Assembly (NCBI RefSeq): GCF_034377145.1
Contig: NZ_CP139707.1
Coordinates: 1,311,001-1,375,000 of the forward strand
DNA length: 64,000 nucleotides
Origin: Sulfitobacter sp. OXR-159
GTDB taxonomy: Bacteria > Pseudomonadota > Alphaproteobacteria > Rhodobacterales > Rhodobacteraceae
Reading direction: 5' to 3'
Both the position numbers and the translations under genes were made by a program. This document shows, in pieces, positions 33,621-43,191 of the stretch. Every line of letters begins with the position of its first letter. Within the stretch, counting starts at the first letter, position 1. The notes below the pieces were generated by a model that saw nothing but the letters and a program-made list of their open reading frames with translations, was not told the origin of the DNA and searched no databases.

Positions 33621-35029
33621 GCCTGCACGTTGACCCTACGGTGCTGGACGACCCGGACACGGAAGTGGTCTGGAAACCTACGCCGAAGCAGGCCGAGTTT
33701 CTGGCGTCTGACGACTTCGAGGTTCTCTATGGTGGCGCTGCTGGCGGCGGTAAAAGTGATGCCCTTCTGATAGACGCCCTGTGCCTCCAGCATGGCGGCT
33801 TGGAGAACGGCAACCACAGAGCGGTTCTATTCCGTCGCAGCTTTGTGGAGTTGCGGGATCTCATTGGCCGTTCCCTTGAGCTATACCGCGACATCGACCC
33901 TGACGCGACGTACAACCAGACAGACAAGGTTTGGACGTTCTCAAGCGGGGCCAAGGTAGAGTTTGGCTATCTCGCCAACGATAACGACCGCCTGAAGTAT
34001 CGTGGCCGGGCTTGGAACTACATCGGCTTTGACGAACTGACCCTTTGGACCACCGATGTCTGCTATCTATACCTGTTCTCCCGCTGCCGATCGACAGACA
34101 AGACGCTGCCTCGCTACATCCGCGCGACCACGAACCCGGATGGCCCAGGCCAGAAGTGGGTCATGGAGCGTTGGGGTATTCAGGAGACCGGCGAAGAAAC
34201 CTTTGTTCCCGTTGACATCGTGGATGAAGAACTTGGCACGATCACAAGCATGTATCGGCGGTTCATCCCGGCTCGCCTGTCGGAGAACACCTATCTGAGC
34301 TCAACAGGCTACCGTGAGGCACTGCTTCAGCTTGCGCCAGAGGAACGTGACGCGCTGCTTCAGGGCTTCTGGCGTCAGGGCAAGGTGCATGGTGCTTATT
34401 ACACCAACGAGATGCAGCGCCTTCGCTCAGAGGGCCGCATTCGGCATGTACCCTACGTTTCATCAGCGCCGGTCAATACCTTCTGGGATTTGGGCTGGAA
34501 TGACACCACAGCGATCTGGTTTCATCAGATCGTCGCTGGCGAACATCGTTTCATCAAATGCTACGAAAACAGCGGCGAGAAACTGGAACACTACGCTCAG
34601 TACCTTCTCTCAGCCGGTGTCAACCTGTCCGGGGTTCACTATCTGCCGCACGATGCTGAGAACAAGAGCCTTCAGACCGGTAAGAGCGCGGTCCAAATTT
34701 TGCGCGAGCTGCTGCCAGCCCTTTCTTTCCAAGTCGTGCCGCGCACCCCGCAAGTCCTAACCGGCATCAATCAGACGCGCCTTGCCATGGGCAGCAACGT
34801 CTACATTGACGACGTTGAGTGCGTCGATGGCGTTGCCGCGCTGGATAACTACCGCAAAACGTACAACCCGCGCCTCGATGCCTTCACCGACCAGCCCATG
34901 CACGACCGGTTCTCGAACTATGCCGATGCCTTCCGACAGTGGGGGCAGGTGTTTGAGGAAATCGTGCGCGGTCACGCCCACAAACCCACATCGAAACAGC
35001 GCCGCCGCGCAACAGGATTGACCGCATGA
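33617..35029 (+). CDS. terL: Terminase large subunit
   Basis: 470 residues. ATPase motor: Walker A-like YGGAAGGGKSDALL near residue 37 and Walker B YIGFDELTLW near residue 134. Nuclease domain: FWDLGWNDTTAIWFHQ near residue 288 gives the first metal-binding aspartate, HYLPHDAENKSLQT the second, and DRFSNYADAFR the last. Cuts and packages concatemeric DNA. Strong call. Confidence 0.94.
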   Translation: MSLHVDPTVLDDPDTEVVWKPTPKQAEFLASDDFEVLYGGAAGGGKSDALLIDALCLQHGGLENGNHRAVLFRRSFVELRDLIGRSLELYRDIDPDATYNQTDKVWTFSSGAKVEFGYLANDNDRLKYRGRAWNYIGFDELTLWTTDVCYLYLFSRCRSTDKTLPRYIRATTNPDGPGQKWVMERWGIQETGEETFVPVDIVDEELGTITSMYRRFIPARLSENTYLSSTGYREALLQLAPEERDALLQGFWRQGKVHGAYYTNEMQRLRSEGRIRHVPYVSSAPVNTFWDLGWNDTTAIWFHQIVAGEHRFIKCYENSGEKLEHYAQYLLSAGVNLSGVHYLPHDAENKSLQTGKSAVQILRELLPALSFQVVPRTPQVLTGINQTRLAMGSNVYIDDVECVDGVAALDNYRKTYNPRLDAFTDQPMHDRFSNYADAFRQWGQVFEEIVRGHAHKPTSKQRRRATGLTA

Positions 35030-35484
35030 CCTCTCTTATTCGCCCCGCCCTCAATCTCGCACAGCGCCACTTTGAGCGGACGCACCAAGGTATCACTTGC
35101 ATTGGCACATGGCTGACGCACGACGACCAGAAGGGCCGCACAGAGCCGTGCCTTGTCCTCCTGGACGCATCCCGCCCCATCGCAGCAGGCCGCACCGTGC
35201 CGGTGGTAATCCCCATGCGTGAGGCTTGGCGCTATGCCGTGTCCGACGACAAGACTATTGGCGACCGCCAACACGCCAAGCGCGCCATCGTGGGCTGGAT
35301 CGAAGAAGGCCTATTGCCCAACGGCTTCATCCCCATCCTCAGCGCCATCAACGATAGCCTGCGCGACCTCTACAACATGCCGCCTAAGCCGAACTTTGGA
35401 ACCGAGGCCATAGGCGACCTTATCATCAAAGACCGTCTGTCAGGGTCGACCCTTAAAGAGACGGAGATCACGAACGATGTGTAA
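35026..35484 (+). CDS. Phage hypothetical protein between terminase and portal
   Basis: 152 residues. A beta-rich N-terminus (GITCIGTWLTHDDQKGRTEP) and helical C-terminus (IPILSAINDSLRDLYNMPPK). ATGA overlap with terL and TAATG junction with the portal gene. Conserved place suggests a packaging or head-assembly factor; no family recognised. Confidence 0.65.
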   Translation: MTSLIRPALNLAQRHFERTHQGITCIGTWLTHDDQKGRTEPCLVLLDASRPIAAGRTVPVVIPMREAWRYAVSDDKTIGDRQHAKRAIVGWIEEGLLPNGFIPILSAINDSLRDLYNMPPKPNFGTEAIGDLIIKDRLSGSTLKETEITNDV

Positions 35485-37991
35485 TGTTGAACGAGCAGGG
35501 GGCCGCGCCAATGTTTAACCCTGATGAAAAGCGCAACCGGCCATCCGGTGACGATGTATCGGGCAGCTTGGTCTATCACGGCGGACGCAAGAAGGCCCCG
35601 GGTGACACGTTCCTGCCGGATGATACCCCGGACCCGAACCGCAATCTCAAGCGCAAGACCGCATGGCTGGACAGCCCGCAAGGCTGGAACCTGCACACGA
35701 ACCTCATGGGCCACTACATCCGTGAGCTCGACCGGCAGGCAGAGAACCGCGTTCAGATGGCAATGGACGAGGACTTCTACGACCACATCCAATTCACCGA
35801 GGATGAACTTGAGATCCTAGCCGAGCGCGGGCAAGCGCCGCTGGTCTTCAACATGATCCATACCTCTGTGAACTGGGTTCTCGGATCGCAACGCCGCTCG
35901 ACCATGGATTACCGCATCCTCGCGCGTAACGAGCGCGGTGTGCAGGCCGCAGAGCGCAAGACGCAATTGCTCAAGCACGTCTCAGACGCCTCTCACTTTG
36001 AAAGCGCAACCGCCGATGCCTTCCAATCCGCAGTGAAGGCCGGTGTAGGCTGGCTGGAAGCCTGTCAGGGCAGCGACGACGACCACGCCAAGGTTATCAT
36101 GCGCTCCGAGAACTGGCGCTCCATGCTCTATGACAGCACCGCCGTTCGTTATGACCTTGAGGACGCCCGGTATCAGATGCGCGTCAAATGGCTGGACGTG
36201 GACATCGCTATGGGTCTCTGGCGCCACCGGGCCGGGATGATCGAACGCGCAGCCAATGAATCCGGCAGCGGCATGTTCATGTCTGACGATCTCGGCGACG
36301 ACGCCATGGATTTTCAGGAGATCGAGCACTTCCACAGCTATGCGGGCGGCAACCGTCAGAACGCCGTGGCCAACCGCGACCGTGTGCGCGTCATTGAGTG
36401 CTGGTTCAAGCGAATGGTGCCCGATGCAGCCGTGATGAAGGGCGGCCAGTTCCACGGCGAGCTATTCGACCCATACAGCCCCGGCCATGTCGCAGAGTAC
36501 AACGAGGGGCGCGCCTTCCTCTCCACTCGCCCGCGTCAGGTGGTTCACTGCGCCCTGTTGACCGATAGCGGCCTGCTGGACGTGCGCCGCAGCCCATACC
36601 GCCACAACCGCTTCCCCTTCACCCCTCTCTGGGGCTATCGCCGCGCCCGTGATGGGATGCCCTACGGCATGATCCGGGGCCTGCGCGACATTCAACGTGA
36701 CCTTAACCGCCGCGCCGCCAAGTCGCTGCACCACCTCTCGACCACCCGTGTGACGGTCGAAGAAGGTGCGGTGGATGATCTGGAAGAACTGCGCAACGAG
36801 GCCGCGCGCCCTGACGCGGTGATCCAGTACAAGCAGGGCAAGCAGGCGCCCAAGATCGAAGCAGACCGGGACATTGCTGCCGCCCACGTCGACATGATGT
36901 CGCGCGATGCCCAGATGATCCAGCAGGTCAGCGGCGTGACCGACGAGAACCTTGGCCGCAAGACCAACGCCACCAGCGGCAAGGCCATTCTGGCACGTCA
37001 GGACCAAGGCCAGCTAACCACGTCGCTATTCTTCGACAACCTGCGCCTCTCTCGGGCCATCCATGGCGAGAAGTCCCTCATCATGGTGGAGCAATACTAC
37101 ACCGAGGAAGACGAGTTCCGTATCACGGACAGCCGCGGCAACCCGGACTTTGTGGCGATCAACAACGGCGACCCCGAGAACAGCATCGCAGAGTTCAAAG
37201 CCGACTTTGTGGTGTCTGAGGAAGACTGGCGCGCGACAGCCCGTCAGGCACAGGCCGAGCAGCTACTTGAACTAGCTGGCCGCCTATCCTCGACCGCGCC
37301 GCAGATGGTTGTGGGCATCATGGACCTCATTGTGGAAGCCCTCGACGTGCCGAAGCGTGATGAACTGGTGAAGCGCATCCGTGAGGTGACAGGCCAAGAG
37401 GATCCCGACGCCGATCCCGATAACCCGACACCGGAAGAAGCCGAGCGTATGGCCGCCAAACAGGCTCAGAACGAGCTTCAGCAGCGCGCAGCCATGGCCG
37501 AGCTTTCCGAGAAGGAAGCCGACGCCGCTAAGACCAAGGCAGAGGCCGAGAAGGCGAGCGCAGAGGCTCAGAAGATCCTCGCAGAGCTTCAAGGCGCCGG
37601 GCAGGGGGGCGAGAACGCCGCTCAGGGCGCAGAGATCGAGCGCCGGTTCATGGAGCAGCAGCAGGCGTTTGAGCGCGAGCTGATGAAGCTGCGTGAGCAG
37701 GCCATGGAGCAAACCGCCAAGTACGAGCAGAAGATCGCGGAAGCTGATGCCCGCGCCGATGCAGCGTACCGCGCCGTGGAGATCGAGAAGGCCCGGATCG
37801 CAGAGGAAGGCGACATCAAGATCGCTGAGATCGAAGCCCAAGCCAAGATCGCCATCGCCCAGATCAACGCCAACCACAAGGCCGAGACGGAAGAAGCGGC
37901 CCGCAAGCAAACCGACGACATGAACAACATCACCGACCGCGCCAAACGCCTGAAAGATCAGGCAGGCGCCGCAAACCAAGAGGACGCATGA
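35484..37991 (+). CDS. P22-type portal protein
   Basis: 835 residues. The region EILAERGQAPLVFNMIHTSV near residue 110 and ILARQDQGQLTTSLFFDNLR near residue 505 are typical of P22-like portals, which form the dodecameric DNA channel of short-tailed phages. The last 180 residues are a long charged coiled coil (ELSEKEADAAKTKAEAEKAS), an extension like the P22 portal barrel. An internal ATG at 35511 with a GGGGG upstream is an alternative start. Confidence 0.9.
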   Translation: MLNEQGAAPMFNPDEKRNRPSGDDVSGSLVYHGGRKKAPGDTFLPDDTPDPNRNLKRKTAWLDSPQGWNLHTNLMGHYIRELDRQAENRVQMAMDEDFYDHIQFTEDELEILAERGQAPLVFNMIHTSVNWVLGSQRRSTMDYRILARNERGVQAAERKTQLLKHVSDASHFESATADAFQSAVKAGVGWLEACQGSDDDHAKVIMRSENWRSMLYDSTAVRYDLEDARYQMRVKWLDVDIAMGLWRHRAGMIERAANESGSGMFMSDDLGDDAMDFQEIEHFHSYAGGNRQNAVANRDRVRVIECWFKRMVPDAAVMKGGQFHGELFDPYSPGHVAEYNEGRAFLSTRPRQVVHCALLTDSGLLDVRRSPYRHNRFPFTPLWGYRRARDGMPYGMIRGLRDIQRDLNRRAAKSLHHLSTTRVTVEEGAVDDLEELRNEAARPDAVIQYKQGKQAPKIEADRDIAAAHVDMMSRDAQMIQQVSGVTDENLGRKTNATSGKAILARQDQGQLTTSLFFDNLRLSRAIHGEKSLIMVEQYYTEEDEFRITDSRGNPDFVAINNGDPENSIAEFKADFVVSEEDWRATARQAQAEQLLELAGRLSSTAPQMVVGIMDLIVEALDVPKRDELVKRIREVTGQEDPDADPDNPTPEEAERMAAKQAQNELQQRAAMAELSEKEADAAKTKAEAEKASAEAQKILAELQGAGQGGENAAQGAEIERRFMEQQQAFERELMKLREQAMEQTAKYEQKIAEADARADAAYRAVEIEKARIAEEGDIKIAEIEAQAKIAIAQINANHKAETEEAARKQTDDMNNITDRAKRLKDQAGAANQEDA

Positions 37992-37992
37992 C

Positions 37993-38205
37993 ATGACTAC
38001 CGATGTGACCGCGAAAGACTTCAATCCCTCCAACAATGAATTGGTGGATCAAATCAAACAGAAGGCGAATGAGCTTGCGGAGGTGGTCAATCAGCTACCC
38101 GCAAGCCGCCGCCGGAGTATCGCACTCACGCACGTCGAAACGGCCAGCATGTTCGCTGTGAAAGCCGTCTTCTACGACGACGACAACCAGCGCACCGACG
38201 CCTGA
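37993..38205 (+). CDS. Small Acb2/Tad1-like protein (possible cyclic-nucleotide sponge)
   Basis: 70 residues in one helical hairpin. The C-terminal part RRRSIALTHVETASMFAVKA follows the pattern of small phage Acb2/Tad1 proteins, in which an arginine and a threonine in a R-x-x-x-L-T helix bind cyclic di- and trinucleotides; the N-terminal helix DQIKQKANELAEVVNQLP also fits. Such proteins block CBASS and Thoeris signalling. It sits in the head operon between portal and scaffold, where it would be made late, an expected site in several phages. Assignment rests on pattern alone. Confidence 0.5.
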   Translation: MTTDVTAKDFNPSNNELVDQIKQKANELAEVVNQLPASRRRSIALTHVETASMFAVKAVFYDDDNQRTDA

Positions 38206-38230
38206 ACCACACAACCAAAGGAGACACGCC

Positions 38231-39253
38231 ATGACCTTTCGCGTGAACGAAACCGACCATGATCACATCCCGGAAGAATTTACCGTGGAAAGCCTGAAGG
38301 AAGCGGGCTTCGAGGATGCCGAGATTGAGCTTTTGTCTCAGGGTGACGATCCCATCGTGACCATCGAAGACCCTGACGCCGAGGCGGGCAAGGCCGCCGC
38401 CGACGACCCGGCCAAGGGTGACGTGGGCGCACCACCCGCCGAGGAAGGCGACATCGCGGACCAAGCCACCGGGGATGATGACGCAGCAGCCCAACAGGCC
38501 GCAGCGGACGCCCAGAAGGCCGCTGATGATGCCGCAACAGCGGAGAAGGCCGCCGAGCCTACCGAGGTTGAAGACCCTCAGATGCCGCAAGTCCCCGACA
38601 CCACCGAGGCAGAGGCGAAGCTGGCCGAGGCCGATCAGGCGCTTGAGGCACTTCTGTCGAAGTATGACGATGGGGAACTGACCTCAGAGGAATACCGCGA
38701 GCAGCAGAAGGCTATCGTGGCCGAACAGGCGCAAGCTCAGGCGGCCATCGCACAGGCCGAGAACGTGGTGCAGAACGCCGCTCAACAGCAGCAACAGCAC
38801 TGGTTCAACCGTCTTGAAGCCTACAAGGAAGCCGCGCCCGAGCTTTGGAGCGACGACCACCTTGCAGGCTGGGACCGCCAGTTGCGCGCCGTCACAGGCA
38901 ATCAGGCCTATGCCGACATGAGCCGCGATGCCCAGATCAAGATGGCGCACCGCCTCTACGCTGCCGAATACGAGGCCCGCAACGGTACGCCGCTTGAGAT
39001 CGCCCCACCGGCGGCCAAAGGCGAGGCGAAGGCCGAGGACAAGGGCCCCGAGGAAAAGCTGGAAGTGAAGAAGGGCGAGAAGCCCAAGGCACCGCAGACG
39101 CTGGCCGACTTCAACAGCGACACCAGCGCCGAGGTGGAAGACAGCCGCTTCGCCGCCATCGATCGGCAGATCATGAAAGACCCGATTGCGGCTGAGACTG
39201 CATTCGCAAGCATGACGCCCGAGCAGCAAGAACGCTTCTTGGAAGAAGTCTGA
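38231..39253 (+). CDS. Putative scaffolding protein
   Basis: 340 residues, strongly acidic and alanine-rich in the first 130 (DPDAEAGKAAADDPAKGD), helical and coiled in the middle (EYREQQKAIVAEQAQAQAAI), with a basic C-terminal part. This composition and its place between portal and major capsid match phage scaffolding proteins. AAGGAG ribosome site. Confidence 0.75.
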   Translation: MTFRVNETDHDHIPEEFTVESLKEAGFEDAEIELLSQGDDPIVTIEDPDAEAGKAAADDPAKGDVGAPPAEEGDIADQATGDDDAAAQQAAADAQKAADDAATAEKAAEPTEVEDPQMPQVPDTTEAEAKLAEADQALEALLSKYDDGELTSEEYREQQKAIVAEQAQAQAAIAQAENVVQNAAQQQQQHWFNRLEAYKEAAPELWSDDHLAGWDRQLRAVTGNQAYADMSRDAQIKMAHRLYAAEYEARNGTPLEIAPPAAKGEAKAEDKGPEEKLEVKKGEKPKAPQTLADFNSDTSAEVEDSRFAAIDRQIMKDPIAAETAFASMTPEQQERFLEEV

Positions 39254-39266
39254 GGGGGCTAGTACC

Positions 39267-39455
39267 ATGTGGAAGACCAAACTGACCGCCAAAGACAATC
39301 ACATCCCGCATGAGATTGCCGTAGGCGATGATACGATCATCCGCATGGTCCGGTCGGGCGAGGGGGTATTGAGCATCGTGGTCGATGCCCCCCGTCACAA
39401 GACCATCGTGAGGCGCGCGGGCAGCATCGTTCAGACCCCCGCCCAAGAAGGTTGA
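39267..39455 (+). CDS. Small CsrA-like protein
   Basis: 62 residues. IAVGDDTIIRMVRSGEGVLS then IVVDAPRHKTIVRRAGSI align by eye with the strand pattern of CsrA (I-G-D-x-V-x-V ... I-x-V-x-A-P-K-x-x-x-V-x-R-x-E-I), including the arginine that contacts RNA. The first strand is replaced by KLTAKDNHIPHE, so the usual L-T-R is missing. If real, it may tie phage or host mRNA translation to infection. Between scaffold and capsid genes. Confidence 0.48.
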   Translation: MWKTKLTAKDNHIPHEIAVGDDTIIRMVRSGEGVLSIVVDAPRHKTIVRRAGSIVQTPAQEG

Positions 39456-39548
39456 TAAGATCGCCTAAAGCGTGGTAAACACCGTTCATATACCAAGCGC
39501 AGGACGTGCCTGGGTCATTCTCAAGTTTGACTCTAAGGAGACGTTCTA

Positions 39549-40643
39549 ATGCAAACTGTGGTTGGGGTTAACGACCCGAAAGCAGTCCGTCGCTGGGCTA
39601 CTTCGCTCGCAACAGATACCGAAAAGCAGTCCTACTGGACCAAATTCATCGGCAAAGGTGAAAACAACATCATCGAGCGCAAGGTTGAGCTCGAAGATGA
39701 AGCCGGTGACACCATCCAGTTCGACCTGTCCATGCGCCTGCGCGGTGGCATGACACTGGGTGATAACCGCGTCGAAGGTTCCGCCGAAAGCCTGACCTTC
39801 TACACCGACGAGGTGAAGATCGACCAAGCCCGTAAGGGTGCATCGGCTGCCGGTCGCATGTCGCGCAAGCGCACCCTGCACAACCTGCGCCGCATCGCCC
39901 GCGACCGTACCTCTGAGTACGTCGCTCAGTGGATGGATGAAGGATATTTCGTCTATCTCTCTGGTGATGCTGGCTTCCAAGCGATCAACCAAGACGGCGT
40001 TTTCGATAAGGCATTCGCCGGCAACCCGATCAAAGCCCCTGACGCGGATCACATCCTCTACGCCGGTTCAGCCACGTCGAAGGCGACCATCACCGCCAAC
40101 GACAAGATGAACGTCGCGTTCCTTGAGCGTGTGGCCGTGAAGCCAACCATGATGAACGCGGTGAACCCGAATGTGGTTCGCATGAGCCCGGTCAACGTGG
40201 AAGGCGGCAAGCGGTTCGTGGTGCTGATGTCGCCCTTCCAAGCCTACGACATGCGCGTGGAGACCGGTGATCTCTCTTGGTCGAAGATCAGCCAAGCCCT
40301 CGCCACCTCGGAAGGCCGCAACTCGCCCATCTGCAAAGGTGGTTTGGGCATGATCAACAACATGGTCCTGCATGAGCATGAATCGGTTCGCCGCTTCAAT
40401 GACTACGGTGCTGGTGGTGATGTTGACGCGGGCCGCGCGCTCCTGCTGGGCCGTCAGGCCGGTGTGGTTGCATACGGCTCCGGTGGCAACGGTGCCCGGA
40501 TGTCGTGGGTCGAGAAAATGACCGACGCCGACAACCAGATCGAAATCTACTGCGGCTTGATCGCGGGCATCAAGAAGACGCGGTTCAACGACCTCGACTT
40601 CGGTGTCTGCGCGCTCGACACCGCCTGTAAGAACCCGAACTGA
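39549..40643 (+). CDS. Major capsid protein, N4-gp56 family
   Basis: 364 residues. SYWTKFIGKGENNIIERKVE and AGDTIQFDLSMRLRGGMTLG are signature segments, followed by TFYTDEVKIDQARKGAS. This HK97-fold family builds the capsid of N4-like and many other short-tailed phages. Strong AAGGAG site eight bases upstream, in keeping with high expression. Confidence 0.92.
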   Translation: MQTVVGVNDPKAVRRWATSLATDTEKQSYWTKFIGKGENNIIERKVELEDEAGDTIQFDLSMRLRGGMTLGDNRVEGSAESLTFYTDEVKIDQARKGASAAGRMSRKRTLHNLRRIARDRTSEYVAQWMDEGYFVYLSGDAGFQAINQDGVFDKAFAGNPIKAPDADHILYAGSATSKATITANDKMNVAFLERVAVKPTMMNAVNPNVVRMSPVNVEGGKRFVVLMSPFQAYDMRVETGDLSWSKISQALATSEGRNSPICKGGLGMINNMVLHEHESVRRFNDYGAGGDVDAGRALLLGRQAGVVAYGSGGNGARMSWVEKMTDADNQIEIYCGLIAGIKKTRFNDLDFGVCALDTACKNPN

Positions 40644-40706
40644 GCCATTGATGGGGCGCCCTAGCGGCGCCTCTCACCCTTTCAACGCCAGAACGGAGAC
40701 AGTCCA

Positions 40707-41150
40707 ATGGCTATCAAGCAATCGCAATACTTCGTAGGGAACGCCCGCACACCGGTGCCGCACCCTCACCGCAAAGGTGAAGTGATCAAGTATATGTTCA
40801 CTCACACCTTCACCGAAGGCCTCGACACCGGCGACATCCTCGAACTGTTCCCGCTGTTCCCCTATGGCCGCATCACCGGCTTCCAGTTCATCGGTGAGAA
40901 CATCGGCACCAACGCCCTCGACATCGGCCTGATGTCCGGCAACCCCGGCTCGCTGGATGCCGCGCGCACCAGTGACGACGCGCTGATCGATGGCGTAGCA
41001 GCCAACACCGGCGGCTCTACCGGCCTGATCGCCCTCTCCGCGCTTGCTGAGAACGGTGAAACACCCGTTTCCATCGGCGTGAAGACCGCGACCGAGATCA
41101 CGGCAGGCGCAACCAAGAAGCTGCACGTCCTGATCGAAGCGACCTCGTAA
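40707..41150 (+). CDS. Putative head decoration or structural protein
   Basis: 147 residues, beta-rich (YGRITGFQFIGENIGTNALD, PVSIGVKTATEITAGATKKL). Directly after the capsid gene with GGAG upstream. Position and composition suggest capsid decoration; no family recognised. Confidence 0.62.
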   Translation: MAIKQSQYFVGNARTPVPHPHRKGEVIKYMFTHTFTEGLDTGDILELFPLFPYGRITGFQFIGENIGTNALDIGLMSGNPGSLDAARTSDDALIDGVAANTGGSTGLIALSALAENGETPVSIGVKTATEITAGATKKLHVLIEATS

Positions 41151-41228
41151 GGCCGCTCATTGTCCGGTTAGCCCGCGCCTCACCATAAGTGCGGGCTGAT
41201 CGTAACCCCTCTCAGAAAGGCACCTGCC

Positions 41229-41783
41229 ATGTCTACCGAAACAGCCGCAATCATCCATTCGATCCTCTACCGCAAGGGCGGTACGCATGTGACGCTGGAC
41301 GGGGCCAAGTACCACTTCATTGACGACGACAAAGGCCGTCAGGTCGCGCCGGTGGTGAACCCCGACCACATTGAGCGGTTCTTGCAGATCCCCGAGGGCT
41401 ACAAGCTGCTGCGTGGCGATACCGCGGCCTCCGCACCGGCTACGCCCATGGGGGCCACTGGTGGCGCGGAGATCAAGAGCGCAAGTGTTGATGGCCTCAA
41501 GATCGAAAAGGGTGACGGGCAGGCCAAGGCACCGCAGCAGGAACAGGGACAGCAGACCGAGCCGGAAGCAGGCAACAGCGAGCCGAAAGCGCCCGAGAAG
41601 GACACAGCGCCGCAGCAGCCCGCCAAGACCGCAGGCGATACCGCGCTTGACGACATGGACACCGACCAGCTGCGCGCCGCATTCGAGACCGAAGTAGGCC
41701 GCAAGCCTCACCCACAAGCCAAAGACGACACCATGCGCGCCCAGATCAAGGCCGCGCGCGAAGACAAGGCCGGGGCCGCATAA
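41229..41783 (+). CDS. Phage hypothetical structural protein with HeH-like end
   Basis: 184 residues: a small N-terminal beta domain (KGGTHVTLDGAKYHFIDDDK), a long low-complexity linker rich in A, E, P and Q, and a C-terminal helical piece (DDMDTDQLRAAFETEVGRKP) resembling HeH/LEM modules. Such ends often occur in head-tail proteins. Confidence 0.62.
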   Translation: MSTETAAIIHSILYRKGGTHVTLDGAKYHFIDDDKGRQVAPVVNPDHIERFLQIPEGYKLLRGDTAASAPATPMGATGGAEIKSASVDGLKIEKGDGQAKAPQQEQGQQTEPEAGNSEPKAPEKDTAPQQPAKTAGDTALDDMDTDQLRAAFETEVGRKPHPQAKDDTMRAQIKAAREDKAGAA

Positions 41784-41815
41784 AACCCGGCCTCCTTTAC
41801 TGACGGAGATACCGG

Positions 41816-42511
41816 GTGACATTCCAGACCAAAGACGTAATGGCGCGCGCAGCGACCACGCTACAAGACGCCAGCAACATCAGGTGGCCCGTGACAGAGC
41901 TTCACGGCTACCTGAACGACGGTCTGCGCGAGATCGTGACCATCAAGCCAAACGCTGTTTCCAAGACCGTGAACCTTGAGCTTGATGAAGGCACTCTGCA
42001 AACCCTCCCGGCTGAATACACGGTTCTCTCCCGCGTATCCCGCAACATGGTCGATGCCAACACGGGCGGCGGCGCGATCCGCCGTCTCGACTCGCGTTCG
42101 ATCATGGATAGCCACATGCCAGGGTGGCAAGACCCAGCAGTGATCCCCTTCGCCAAGAAGGTGGTGCATGTGATCCACGACATCGCGGACCCCAACCAGT
42201 TCTATGTCGCCCCCGGAAACGACGGCACAGGGATCATTGAGGCGGTAGTGGGCGCATACCCCACCAAAAGCCCTGTGCCCGGTGCGGATGCGGACGACAT
42301 CGCCAGCTATGCCGATGCTGTGGACGTGCCTGACATCTACATGAACGCGCTTGTCGATTATGTGATCTACCGCGCCTACTCGAAAGACGCCCGTATTGCT
42401 GGCTCTGCGGCCCGCGCCGCCGCGCATTACACGCTGTTCCGCGATTCCGTGACCAATTTCTCGCAATCTGAAAACGGCATGTCGCTGGCAGCCGCAAATT
42501 CGGGGGAATAA
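41816..42511 (+). CDS. Head-tail adaptor protein (DUF6682-like)
   Basis: 231 residues from a GTG start. RWPVTELHGYLNDGLREIVT and DIYMNALVDYVIYRAYSKDA follow a pattern seen in podovirus adaptors that join portal to tail. GGAGATACC precedes the start. Good fit to position. Confidence 0.72.
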   Translation: MTFQTKDVMARAATTLQDASNIRWPVTELHGYLNDGLREIVTIKPNAVSKTVNLELDEGTLQTLPAEYTVLSRVSRNMVDANTGGGAIRRLDSRSIMDSHMPGWQDPAVIPFAKKVVHVIHDIADPNQFYVAPGNDGTGIIEAVVGAYPTKSPVPGADADDIASYADAVDVPDIYMNALVDYVIYRAYSKDARIAGSAARAAAHYTLFRDSVTNFSQSENGMSLAAANSGE

Positions 42512-42514
42512 CCC

Positions 42515-43183
42515 ATGTCTTTTGCCATGACTGCCAGCGTTGACGAGCTCATGCCCTACATCTTGCCCAAGGTGCCAACCGTACCGCTGCCCTATGCGCA
42601 GTTTCAGGCGCGGCTGGCCGCAATTGAGTTTTGCGAGCGGACCCGGTGCTGGCGGCAGGTGCTGACCTCGAACCTCAACAGCAGCAAGGGCTGTATGCTG
42701 GCCCCATTCAACGCGACCATCCATGAGTTTGAGGAAGCCACGTTGGACGGCAACCTTCTGACGCCGACGCAGTTCACTGATGTGGAGCCTGACGAGCTTA
42801 CCGGGGGCGAAAACGAGGGACCGGCCAAATACATCACTCAGATCAGCCCTGGCACCGTGTCCGTTTATCCATTCGAGCGCGGTAAACTTCGCGTCTCATG
42901 CTTCCTCAAGCCTCGCCATGGTCAGGCGGTAGGGTTGGATGAAGATAACCCGCTGGATGATGCCTACAACGTCCTGCCTGAGTTCATGGTGACGCAATAC
43001 GCCGAGAAGCTGGCCGACGGCGCGCTCTGGCGCATCATGTCGACCAACAACCAGCCGTTCACCGACTTGGAGATGGCCGCAGTACACCGGCAGGCCTTTG
43101 AAGACGCCTGCAACACGCACTTCGGGTCCAACCTACGCGGCCAGCAGCGCGCCCCCGTGCGCGTCAAGCCACGCTGGATGTGA
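42515..43183 (+). CDS. Phage tail-connector-like protein
   Basis: 222 residues. LAAIEFCERTRCWRQVLTSN and EFMVTQYAEKLADGALWRIM are visible segments, reminiscent of the second connector protein of N4gp56-type podoviruses. Three bases after the adaptor gene. Family call uncertain. Confidence 0.65.
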   Translation: MSFAMTASVDELMPYILPKVPTVPLPYAQFQARLAAIEFCERTRCWRQVLTSNLNSSKGCMLAPFNATIHEFEEATLDGNLLTPTQFTDVEPDELTGGENEGPAKYITQISPGTVSVYPFERGKLRVSCFLKPRHGQAVGLDEDNPLDDAYNVLPEFMVTQYAEKLADGALWRIMSTNNQPFTDLEMAAVHRQAFEDACNTHFGSNLRGQQRAPVRVKPRWM

Positions 43184-43191
43184 GGTAAGCC

